A stretch of DNA of 64,000 bases from positions 434,001 through 498,000 of the forward strand of contig JACKLD010000012.1 of the NCBI GenBank assembly GCA_024236095.1, given 5' to 3'. Made by a program: the position numbers and the translations under genes. Below, piece after piece: positions 52,029 through 59,634 of this stretch. The notes beneath the pieces are model-generated. The model worked only from the letters and a program-made list of their open reading frames with translations, did not search any database and was not told the DNA's origin. Origin of the DNA: Pseudomonadaceae bacterium (GTDB lineage Bacteria; Pseudomonadota; Alphaproteobacteria; UBA2136; UBA6156). The number at the start of each line of letters is the position of its first letter. Position 1 is the stretch's first letter.

Positions 52029-53732
52029 TTAAATTCTTACGTCAACCAGCTTGTCCACGTCCACCCAGCCTGCGGCATCTGCCACGGCATCGGTATCCGT
52101 TTCACTTTCGGCGGCCCACTGGCTGGCATGATGCTGTTGCCCATGCCCGCCCTGGTTGCCACCGCCCGCCTGTCCCTGACCCTGATTGCTCAACATCAGT
52201 GAAAGACCTTGGTCTCCCAGTTTCAAACCAGCATCCGCCAGCCCTTGCCGGAACATATGCACGTCGCGTGCCAAAAGCTCCACCACGGCGCCATCGCTGG
52301 CAGAGATTTTCCCTTCCACCTTGCTGTGGCTCACGGTGATTTCAATTTTGATTTCCCCAAGCTCCGGCGGGTTCAGCATCATCCGCACCGTGCCGCCGCC
52401 ATTGTCGGCCAAGGCACGCACCTGCACCACCGCCTGCTTGCCTACGTCGGCACGGGTGGCTTCCGCCAGCCGCTCGCCAAAGCTCGTGGCATGCAGGTTC
52501 GACCCCGCCGGCGCGCGCAGCACCTCACCGGGCAACACCGTCGGCTGCACCGCCGGTGCCTGCTGGGCGGCCGCCTCACGTACCTGCGCGGTGGTCAACA
52601 CCCGCTCCAACACCGCCTCGGCCTTGCCACCGTCCTTCACTTTCAGGCGCGCCACTTCCAAGCCGCTGGGCGCATCCAACAACTCGGCCTTGGCCACCTC
52701 CGGCAACACCGGCTTCACCCGCGCCGCCACCTGCAGCACATCATCCGCAGCGCCATCAACCGCAGCGCTGTCCCGCGCCACCGGCATCACCTGAACGTCC
52801 ACGCCCTGCTCATCGCCAGCATCCGTGCCATCGTCTACCGGCGCCAACGGCAGCGGCGCCATCCCGTCGGCCAACACTTTCGCGGCGGCCTCTTGCGGCT
52901 TGGCCGCCACCGGCAAAACAGTCACCCCTTCACCGTCTTCCACCCCACCTTCTGGCAGGGGCACGGGCAAGACTTCCTTGGCAACCTCTGCCGATTCATC
53001 CGGCAAGGCAATTCCCGCAACCGCCCGCGCCAAGGCCTGCCCTTCCTTGCCCGCCAAAGCCTGGAAGGCCTTCACGTTGGCGCGGGTAGAAACCGTCACC
53101 GCACTGGCCTCCACGGTGGTCACACTCACCGTCAGGGTTTGCTCGCGCACCATCGGCGTCAGCGAGGTACTGGCACTGGCATGGGCCATCACCATCGCCA
53201 ACAGGTTGCCGGTGGTCATGTCGTCCCCCTGCTCCACGCCCAGCATCTTGCGCACCAGTTGCAACATGGTTTCAATCTGGGTGGCCTTGGTGGCGGCCTG
53301 CTCGGCACTCATCCCCATTTTCTGGAACGCCGCAGCCAAATCTCCGGCATTGCCAAGCCCCTGCACCTCAATCTTCATTTGTTTCAATTGCACCACGGTT
53401 TGCCGCAATTCCACCATCACCGCCTGCAAATCCACCGCCACGCCACCCTCGGCATCCTGCACGAACATCGCATCGGGCAATTCGCAACCTGCGCAGTCCT
53501 TCAAACCTGCCAGCAACGCCACCAAATCGGCCTCGCCGGGCAGGGCTTCACCATCGGCAGCCACACCGCCCCCCAAACCAAGCTGCCCCAGCAGCGCCCC
53601 AAACATCCCAGGCAATCCTTCGCCCCCCGCCTGCAACAAACCGGCCCCTTGCGCACCCGTTGCATTGCCGCCCCCCATCATCCCTGCCAACAGGGCGCCT
53701 ATTCCGTTTGCCATCGGCATCATCATCGGCAT
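52029..53732 (-). CDS. fliK: FliK, flagellar hook-length control protein
   Basis: A 567-residue FliK-type molecular ruler. The long middle part is Ala/Val/Glu-rich and of low complexity, and the C-terminal Flg_hook domain is clear: GGTVRMMLNPPELGEIKIEI (PPELG motif), then LARDVHMFRQGLADAGLKLG. The ATG at 53732 has AAGGAAGGAG eight bases upstream; a GTG at 53741 is less likely. A His/Gln/Gly-rich linker precedes the last 30 residues. Divergent from fhlX across 85 bp, presumably a shared flagellar promoter region. Confidence 0.92.
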   Translation of the reverse strand: MPMMMPMANGIGALLAGMMGGGNATGAQGAGLLQAGGEGLPGMFGALLGQLGLGGGVAADGEALPGEADLVALLAGLKDCAGCELPDAMFVQDAEGGVAVDLQAVMVELRQTVVQLKQMKIEVQGLGNAGDLAAAFQKMGMSAEQAATKATQIETMLQLVRKMLGVEQGDDMTTGNLLAMVMAHASASTSLTPMVREQTLTVSVTTVEASAVTVSTRANVKAFQALAGKEGQALARAVAGIALPDESAEVAKEVLPVPLPEGGVEDGEGVTVLPVAAKPQEAAAKVLADGMAPLPLAPVDDGTDAGDEQGVDVQVMPVARDSAAVDGAADDVLQVAARVKPVLPEVAKAELLDAPSGLEVARLKVKDGGKAEAVLERVLTTAQVREAAAQQAPAVQPTVLPGEVLRAPAGSNLHATSFGERLAEATRADVGKQAVVQVRALADNGGGTVRMMLNPPELGEIKIEITVSHSKVEGKISASDGAVVELLARDVHMFRQGLADAGLKLGDQGLSLMLSNQGQGQAGGGNQGGHGQQHHASQWAAESETDTDAVADAAGWVDVDKLVDVRI

Positions 53733-53817
53733 GACGGACACTCCTTCCTTTGCTACACTTGGCCAAATCTCGTGGCCTGCCTACCTGACACGCCACGCAA
53801 CAGGGAATGCACAGACC

Positions 53818-54102
53818 ATGCCAAACGCGCCCAAACCGCCACAAACCAAAGCCGCCGCCCTGCGGTACAATCAAGAGAGCGACGCCGCCCCTATCCTCAC
53901 CGCCAAAGGGCGCGGCCAAGTGGCCGAACGCATCCTCGAAGTCGCCCGCGAACACAATATCCCCATCCGCAGCGATGCCGACCTTGTTGAAATCCTTGAA
54001 AAAGTGGAAATCGACCAAGAAATCCCGCTGGAGGTCTACACTGTGGTGGCGGAAATCTTCAGTTACTTGTATAAAGTGAATCAACGGAAGGCCCAGCAAT
54101 GA
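53818..54102 (+). CDS. FhlX, FlhB C-terminal-domain-like protein
   Basis: A 94-residue protein matching the cytoplasmic C-terminal half of the export gate protein FlhB: AAALRYNQESDAAPILTAKG, AEREHNIPI-like AREHNIPIRSDADLVEIL, and EIPLEVYTVVAEIFSYLYKV. The N-P-T-H autocleavage site is absent, as in known stand-alone FlhB-like proteins that can partly replace the cleaved FlhB tail. It overlaps the next gene by 4 nt. Confidence 0.88.
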   Translation: MPNAPKPPQTKAAALRYNQESDAAPILTAKGRGQVAERILEVAREHNIPIRSDADLVEILEKVEIDQEIPLEVYTVVAEIFSYLYKVNQRKAQQ

Positions 54103-54416
54103 CAACCCCCGCCGATTGGATGGCAACCCTCACCACCGCACTGGATGCGCTGGAGCATGCCGCCCGCAGCAAACATCCCTCAGCCGCCGATACCCTTCAA
54201 AGCGCCACCACCACACTGGCCCAGCTTGAGAACGACCTCGCCACCTTCTCCGCCGACCAACGCACCTTGCTCACGCCGCGCCTTGCCACCGCGCTGGAAC
54301 GCATCGCCACGGTCACCGCAGGTCTTTCCCAAACGCGCGACGGCATCGCCGCCGACCTCAATACCGGCCGCGCCCGTGCCGCCGCCTTCAAAAGCTATGC
54401 AAGCACGCCCAAATGA
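54099..54416 (+). CDS. Small helical flagellar-operon protein (FlgN/FliT-like chaperone?)
   Basis: A 105-residue, all-helical, Ala/Thr-rich protein with no signal or membrane segment. Its size and two-to-three-helix pattern recall FlgN/FliT export chaperones, but no diagnostic motif is seen. It is coupled to fhlX and fliO by 4-nt overlaps (ATGA), so a flagellar role is likely by context. Confidence 0.65.
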   Translation: MTTPADWMATLTTALDALEHAARSKHPSAADTLQSATTTLAQLENDLATFSADQRTLLTPRLATALERIATVTAGLSQTRDGIAADLNTGRARAAAFKSYASTPK

Positions 54417-54673
54417 TGCTCACCTCCATGCCTTTCCTCAACATGCTGCTGGCGCTGGCCATCACCCTTACCTTGCTGTTGGGGCTGGCCCTGCTGCTGC
54501 GCAGCTTCAGCCCCGGCATGCGCAACCACAACCGCACCGAACGCCTGAAAAAACTGGAAAGCCTCCAACTCACCCCGCACCACACCCTGCACTTGCTCGA
54601 GGTCGACGGCACCCGCCACACCGTCATTACCGGCCCCAGCCACACCGTCACCCTGCCGGAAGCCAACCGATGA
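54413..54673 (+). CDS. fliO: FliO-like flagellar export-gate assembly protein
   Basis: An 86-residue protein with one N-terminal membrane helix (MLLALAITLTLLLGLALLLR), a basic linker, and a small cytoplasmic β-domain with LTPHHTLHLLEVDGTRHTVI, the usual FliO pattern. FliO helps FliP form its ring. Its stop overlaps the fliP ATG at 54670 (ATGA). Confidence 0.85.
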   Translation: MMLTSMPFLNMLLALAITLTLLLGLALLLRSFSPGMRNHNRTERLKKLESLQLTPHHTLHLLEVDGTRHTVITGPSHTVTLPEANR

Positions 54674-55611
54674 AGCAACATTTCCAAAACATTCGTGGGT
54701 CAAGAGGGCAAAGCCCGCTTGCGCCGAAGGCGTCATTCCAGCCCCGCCAAGTCAAAGCAACGGCAGTTGACGAACAGCTGGAATCCAACACCTACGGTGT
54801 ATGTTCCTGTCAAAGACGCACCTTGAACAGCCTTGCCATACACACCTTCCTATCCTGTTTGGCCGTCCTCCTGCTCTTCCCCGCCATCACCTTTGCCCAA
54901 CAAGTCGGCCCCCTCACCCTCAACTTCGGTGACGACCTGTTCTCCAGCCAACGCATCTTCCAACTGCTGGTGCTCATCACCGTGCTGTCGCTGGCGCCCA
55001 GCCTGCTGCTGATGGTCACCAGCTTCACCCGCATTGTGGTGGTACTCAGTTTCCTGCGCAGCGCCTTGGGCCTGCAAACCAGCCCGCCCAACGCGGTGAT
55101 GGTCGCCCTCGCCCTCTTTCTCACCAGCTTCATCATGGCGCCGGTGCTCACCACCAGCTACCAGCAGGGCGTGCAACCGTACCTGAACGGCCAAATCAAC
55201 GAGCAAACCGCCTTTACCCGCGCCACCCAACCGTTCTCCCGCTTCATGCTGGCCAACGTCGGCGAGGCCGACCTCGACCTCTTCCTCAACCTGCTACCCG
55301 AGGCCCAGCAACGCGAAGTGGTGCTGCCCGCACCGGGCGTCGCCCCTTCCGCCGTCAACGTTCCGTTCCAAGCCCTCATTCCCGCCTTCATGATATCGGA
55401 ACTCAAACGCGCGTTCGAAATCGGCTTCCTCATTTTCCTGCCATTCCTTGTCATCGACCTCACCGTGGCCAGCATCCTCATGAGCATGGGGATGATGATG
55501 CTCCCCCCCGTCACCATTTCGCTGCCCTTCAAAATCATCTTCTTCGTGCTGGTCGACGGCTGGCACCTCCTCGCCGGCAGCCTCATCCAAAGTTTCCAAC
55601 AGCCCCTGTAG
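54670..55611 (+). CDS. fliP: FliP, flagellar export-gate protein with repeat-derived 5' extension
   Basis: FliP forms the core of the type III export channel in the membrane. From about residue 52 the sequence is ordinary FliP: a signal-peptide-like LSCLAVLLLFPAITFAQQVG, LITVLSLAPSLLLMVTSFTRIVVVLSFLR (split), ALGLQTSPPNAVMVALALFLT and a C-terminal MGMMMLPPVTISLPFKIIFF. The ATG at 54670 overlaps fliO, but the next 50 codons are a type-A repeat read in frame. If that start is used, FliP (313 residues) carries about 50 extra residues before its signal sequence; a TTG at 54823 would give a normal 262-residue protein. Confidence 0.94.
   Translation: MKQHFQNIRGSRGQSPLAPKASFQPRQVKATAVDEQLESNTYGVCSCQRRTLNSLAIHTFLSCLAVLLLFPAITFAQQVGPLTLNFGDDLFSSQRIFQLLVLITVLSLAPSLLLMVTSFTRIVVVLSFLRSALGLQTSPPNAVMVALALFLTSFIMAPVLTTSYQQGVQPYLNGQINEQTAFTRATQPFSRFMLANVGEADLDLFLNLLPEAQQREVVLPAPGVAPSAVNVPFQALIPAFMISELKRAFEIGFLIFLPFLVIDLTVASILMSMGMMMLPPVTISLPFKIIFFVLVDGWHLLAGSLIQSFQQPL
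54696..54818 (+). repeat. Type-A multi-hairpin repeat (copy 4), in the 5' part of fliP
   Basis: AGAGGGC-aaa-GCCCGCTTG (first hairpin partly decayed), CGCCGAAGGCG, CATTCCAG ... CTGGAATCC, then GTGTATGTTCCTGTCAAAGAC. It starts 23 nt after the fliO stop and is open in the fliP frame. Confidence 0.88.
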
Positions 55612-55643
55612 GGCTCACCTTGCCTGCCGGATTTCATAGACCA

Positions 55644-55725
55644 AAAAGGGGGGAGTAAAGCCCCCTTACGCCGCAGAAGGCGTCATTCCAGCGAAGGTTT
55701 CTCAACCTCAGTGAAGCAACGTCAC
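55644..55725 (+). repeat. Type-A repeat, diverged (copy 5)
   Basis: AGGGGGGAGTAAAGCCCCCTT, then GAAGGCGTCATTCCAG and GAAGCAACG, between convergent fliP and the TPR gene. The right half is lost or replaced. Confidence 0.7.
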
Positions 55726-58184
55726 AACGCAGGCGGCGGTAACAACTCCATATACCGCATCTTCCCATTATAATCGTTCAACTCGTCCCGACGCTCACGC
55801 TCTTGCCGCTGCGCGGCTTTAAATCCGTCGGTAAAATTGTTCAGCCCCGCCAAACTGTCGGCCACCAACGCCAGCGGACGCACCGCCCGCGTGCCTTCCG
55901 CCACCCCGCCGTGCGCCCCGATCGCCGCCAGCGTATCAGCCATCTGCGGCATGGTTTCGCCCACCGGCCCAAACGTGTTCAACAGGGCCTCCAGCCGCTC
56001 CCGCTCGCCCTGCTGGGCGTAGGCGTAGGCCAACCGCAACACCGCCACTTGGTTCTGGCGGCTTTCGCGCAAACTCTCCGGCTTGATGCGCGCCACCACC
56101 GGCGCCAACACATCGGCCAGATAGCCCCAGCTACCTTTTTGCCAGCCCGCTTCGGCACGCAACCATGTGGCGTCTGCCCCCAAACTGTTGCGCAACGCCG
56201 CAACCGCGTCGTCATTTTTGCCAAGCGCCAGCAAGGCCCGCGCTTCCGCCAGCGGCCATGCTTCTTTTTGCACGGTGTTCACCGCATCGTTTTTGTACTG
56301 GTCAAGCAACTTCACCGCCTCGCCCGCCTTGCCAAAGCTTGTATAGGCATCGGCCAACACCAACGCCACCCGCGCCTTGTCGATGGGCTCCCGCGCATGG
56401 AACGCCAGCACCTTCTCCAAAATCGGAATCGCCCGCGCCTGCAACCCCTGCCCGTTCAGCAATTTGCCCGCCAACTCCATCACCCGGTCGCCACGGTCAT
56501 CGTTGGGCAACAATTCCTTGAAGTCAAAATACAACCCCAGATAAGTCAGCGGGCTGTACTGCTCGGGGTTTTCGGGGTCAAACGCCCCCAACACCGCTTC
56601 GGTCATCTTGTCGGTCAGTGCCGCCATCCCCGGCATGTCGGGGTACACCCGCGCCAGCGTCTTCCAACGGGCCAGCGCCCCACGGTAATTGTGTTGGGTC
56701 AGGTAGGCATCGCCCAACGCCATCAACACATCCTGCTCCAACCGGTCACCGCGCCAAAACAAGCGCAAATCCTCCAGATACGCCACCAGCTGCCGCGTCT
56801 CCAACTCGCCGCGCCGCTGCAAGGCCTGCACAAAGTCATATTTGGCCCGATACGCCGTGGTCACGTCCTGCTTGTCGTCCGCCGCCAGCGCCAGCAACTC
56901 CAAGCCTTCCTGTTCTCTGCGCGTACCCATGCGCACAATCCCGCGCAAATAGGTCAGCTTGGCGGGCACCTTGTCCACATAGCCGTCGGCCAATCCGTCC
57001 AGATACCGTCGTGCCTGTTCCCTGTCGCCCACCGCCACCAACGCCTCCCCGTGGCTCAGGGTCAGCAGCGTGCGCAATGCCAGCGGATACCCCGCCACCA
57101 CCGCCGCATCGGCAGGCCATGTCCGCAAGGCTTCGGCATCACGCCCCACTTGCTGCAACGCCGCCGCATGCCACAAGGCCCGCTGCTGGGGCAGATAACT
57201 CTCATCCGCCGACAGCAACGGCAACGCCTGCGCACCATTGCCGCGCATCACCTCGGCCATTGCCAACAGTAGCCGCGCATCCTTGTTGTCGGGCATACCG
57301 TCCTCGCGCTTGGGCATCAGCGATATCTCTGCCGCCGCCTCATGGGCACGGTTCCAAGCCAAGTAGTAAGCCGCCAATTCCCGCCGCGCATCCACCACCG
57401 CCGGGTCGGCCGCCACCGCCTCGGGAGCAACGCCCCACACCGCACGCAACGCCCCGGCCGATTCCACATGGGTCAGCGGCGCCTCGGGCCCGGCTTGCGG
57501 CTCCACCTCGGCAGAGACCACCGCTTCATCCTGCGGCAACCCGGCCCCGGCAGCGCGCTGGGCACGGCTCAGCGCCGCCAGCTGCATCTTCAGCCCCGTC
57601 CAATAGCCTTTGGCATATCCGGCCTCCGGCAACAGAGGTTTCTCCATGCTCACCGGCACCGCCACGTCAAGCGGTGACACGGCCACGTCTACGGAAGACA
57701 CTTCCCCATGCCCGCCAACCGTCTCGGCCACAGGCTCGGGCGCCACTTGCACCGCAGGCACCACCACCTCCCGCTCGGCCCACGCTGCAATCTTCTCACG
57801 CAAGGCCTGCGCACGCATTTCCGCGTCCTGCACCGCGCCGTAGGCACGGGCGAAGTCCAACCGGTGTGCGGTCTCATCCGCCGCCCGCACCCGCCGCAAA
57901 CGGCCATCCTGAATGTAGTATCCTTCCGGCAGGGTAAACGCCATCACCTGCCCGGGCTGATAAATATTCTCCAACACCACTGCCAAGGCATCCTTGCCGT
58001 CAGGCCCTTCCGCCACACTGGCCGAAACCAGCGGCGCCAAGGCCTCCACTTCCGCCGCCGCTTCGCCCACCGGCGTGGCCACGCCCCTCAGACTCGGCCC
58101 CGGTTCCAACGCCACCTTGCGTGAAGGCGCCGCCCACACCGCCAACGGCACCATTGCAAAAGCCAGCCAGAAACGCCGCATCAT
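55722..58184 (-). CDS. Large secreted TPR-repeat protein in the chemotaxis/MotB operon
   Basis: An 820-residue protein with a signal peptide (MMRRFWLAFAMVPLAVWAAP). Residues about 60-150 hold a small β-region and a coiled coil; from about 270 onward the sequence is helical TPR-like repeats (for example ALGDAYLTQHNYRGALARW and ALVLADAYTSFGKAGEAVKL). It is presumably periplasmic and protein-binding. It overlaps the MotB-like gene by 4 nt and ends the operon. By context it may assemble with the stator-like proteins; no specific family is recognised. Confidence 0.75.
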   Translation of the reverse strand: MMRRFWLAFAMVPLAVWAAPSRKVALEPGPSLRGVATPVGEAAAEVEALAPLVSASVAEGPDGKDALAVVLENIYQPGQVMAFTLPEGYYIQDGRLRRVRAADETAHRLDFARAYGAVQDAEMRAQALREKIAAWAEREVVVPAVQVAPEPVAETVGGHGEVSSVDVAVSPLDVAVPVSMEKPLLPEAGYAKGYWTGLKMQLAALSRAQRAAGAGLPQDEAVVSAEVEPQAGPEAPLTHVESAGALRAVWGVAPEAVAADPAVVDARRELAAYYLAWNRAHEAAAEISLMPKREDGMPDNKDARLLLAMAEVMRGNGAQALPLLSADESYLPQQRALWHAAALQQVGRDAEALRTWPADAAVVAGYPLALRTLLTLSHGEALVAVGDREQARRYLDGLADGYVDKVPAKLTYLRGIVRMGTRREQEGLELLALAADDKQDVTTAYRAKYDFVQALQRRGELETRQLVAYLEDLRLFWRGDRLEQDVLMALGDAYLTQHNYRGALARWKTLARVYPDMPGMAALTDKMTEAVLGAFDPENPEQYSPLTYLGLYFDFKELLPNDDRGDRVMELAGKLLNGQGLQARAIPILEKVLAFHAREPIDKARVALVLADAYTSFGKAGEAVKLLDQYKNDAVNTVQKEAWPLAEARALLALGKNDDAVAALRNSLGADATWLRAEAGWQKGSWGYLADVLAPVVARIKPESLRESRQNQVAVLRLAYAYAQQGERERLEALLNTFGPVGETMPQMADTLAAIGAHGGVAEGTRAVRPLALVADSLAGLNNFTDGFKAAQRQERERRDELNDYNGKMRYMELLPPPAL

Positions 58185-58819
58185 TCAGGCCCTCCCACCA
58201 CCAGCCAGGTGCCGGCGGGCATACCGGCTTCCGGCGGCCACCATGCGGCCTGTTTCAGGGCCACGCCCTGCCTCACCAGCTCGCCTTGCATCATCACGGC
58301 GGCGGCAAACGGCGCGGTCATGCCGTCCAGCGGCTGCACCACCCGCAAGCTCAAGCGGTTGTCCCAGTTGCGGACAAGCCCCGCCAACCGCGCCAACGCA
58401 TCTTTGGTTTCGTCATCGGCCTCCACCCCCGCAGCCGCCAAAGCACGCGGCATCGGCAGATACAACTCGCCACCATCCTCAGCCAATACACCTTCCACCG
58501 TGCTCCACACGGCATCGTCCTTCATCCGCTGCACAAACAGTTTGTTCAGATACATCAACGCATCGTTGGCCACATAGGTATTGCGCTTTTCGGCATTGAA
58601 GAAATTGTCCGGACGCTGCCACACCACCGCATCACGCGGCGAAAACACTCCCTGAAACGACCCCGTCAACTCCTCCCACCGGTCGCGGTCAATCTCTTTC
58701 ATGGAGAACAACAACACAAAAAACACCAGCAACAACGCCACCAAATCGGCAAAGGTAATCAGCCAGCGCGAACTGTTGGCCGCCTCACCCGACACGCGCG
58801 GCTCAAACACCGTACTCAT
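58181..58819 (-). CDS. MotB-like stator protein retaining the membrane Asp
   Basis: A 212-residue protein with the MotB-type N-terminus: a cytoplasmic stretch, then SRWLITFADLVALLLVFFVL, whose Asp25 sits where MotB carries its proton-binding Asp. A plug-like segment follows (KEIDRDRWEELTGSFQGVFS). The periplasmic half is weakly OmpA-like and lacks a clear peptidoglycan-binding core. Overlaps both neighbours by 4 nt. No motA is in the window. Confidence 0.8.
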   Translation of the reverse strand: MSTVFEPRVSGEAANSSRWLITFADLVALLLVFFVLLFSMKEIDRDRWEELTGSFQGVFSPRDAVVWQRPDNFFNAEKRNTYVANDALMYLNKLFVQRMKDDAVWSTVEGVLAEDGGELYLPMPRALAAAGVEADDETKDALARLAGLVRNWDNRLSLRVVQPLDGMTAPFAAAVMMQGELVRQGVALKQAAWWPPEAGMPAGTWLVVGGPE

Positions 58820-59502
58820 GGCGCCTCCACCCCTTGCACGGCGGCGCCCAGCGGCTTCAGGCCCTCCACCGCCCGCGCCGCCGCCGCACTGACACCGGTG
58901 TAGTGAAAGTTCATGGTCAACACCGGCTCGCCGATGCGCACCGCCACCCGCACCACACCGGCCCCGCGCGGCGCCAGCAGGGTTGCCATGCTTTGCGCCC
59001 GCGCCGCCGCCACCATCATTTGGTCAGACGCATCTCCCACCGCCAACTCCAGCGTCCCTTCCGGAGCCCCCTTTTCAGGCACCATCAACGCCAGGGCATT
59101 TTCCAAAAAGCCCACCTTGTCGGCCATCAACTCGGTCTTGCCTTCCGCAAACAAGGCGCTCAACGGCACCACCACCCGTACCCCGCTGGCATCAACCTCC
59201 ATGGCATCGTCAGCATCCAGCAGCAACTGGTTGTGGACCAGCCCGCGCAAACCTTCCTGCAACGCCATCGACCACGGAATCCCCAAGCTGGCCGTATCGT
59301 CACTGCCGGTGCCAAGGCCGCTTTCGCGGTAATCAAAGCCCTCGTTCACACCGTCAATGGCTTCAAGCTGCTTGTGCTGCGAGGGCTTGGCAAAGGCGTT
59401 CAGCAAAATGAACAACGCCAGTAAAATCAAGTTCAACGCCAACATCACCACCACCGATCCGGCGGGCGCGGCAGCCTTCGGCGGCAACACCAAATCATCC
59501 AT
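58816..59502 (-). CDS. MotB-like paralogue with Asn in place of the membrane Asp
   Basis: A 228-residue protein with one N-terminal membrane helix (VVVMLALNLILLALFILLNA) aligned with that of the next gene; Asn24 occupies the Asp position. The C-terminal part is a degenerate OmpA-like domain (VAAARAQSMATLLAPRGAGV resembles the LSxxRAxxV helix). The ATG at 59502 is set by GAAGGAAA upstream. It lies 132 nt after cheA and overlaps the Asp-bearing paralogue by ATGA. It may be a partner rather than a proton-conducting subunit. Confidence 0.72.
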   Translation of the reverse strand: MDDLVLPPKAAAPAGSVVVMLALNLILLALFILLNAFAKPSQHKQLEAIDGVNEGFDYRESGLGTGSDDTASLGIPWSMALQEGLRGLVHNQLLLDADDAMEVDASGVRVVVPLSALFAEGKTELMADKVGFLENALALMVPEKGAPEGTLELAVGDASDQMMVAAARAQSMATLLAPRGAGVVRVAVRIGEPVLTMNFHYTGVSAAAARAVEGLKPLGAAVQGVEAP

Positions 59503-59634
59503 GGCGGGCGGTTTCCTTCTTGTTACCCCGCACCATAGCGCAAACCCGCCGCCCACGCCAGCACACCGCCACCCCTGTTGGCATCAAACACAGCCCCGGC
59601 ACGGCACGCCACAGACATGACCTGCCAACAGTGC

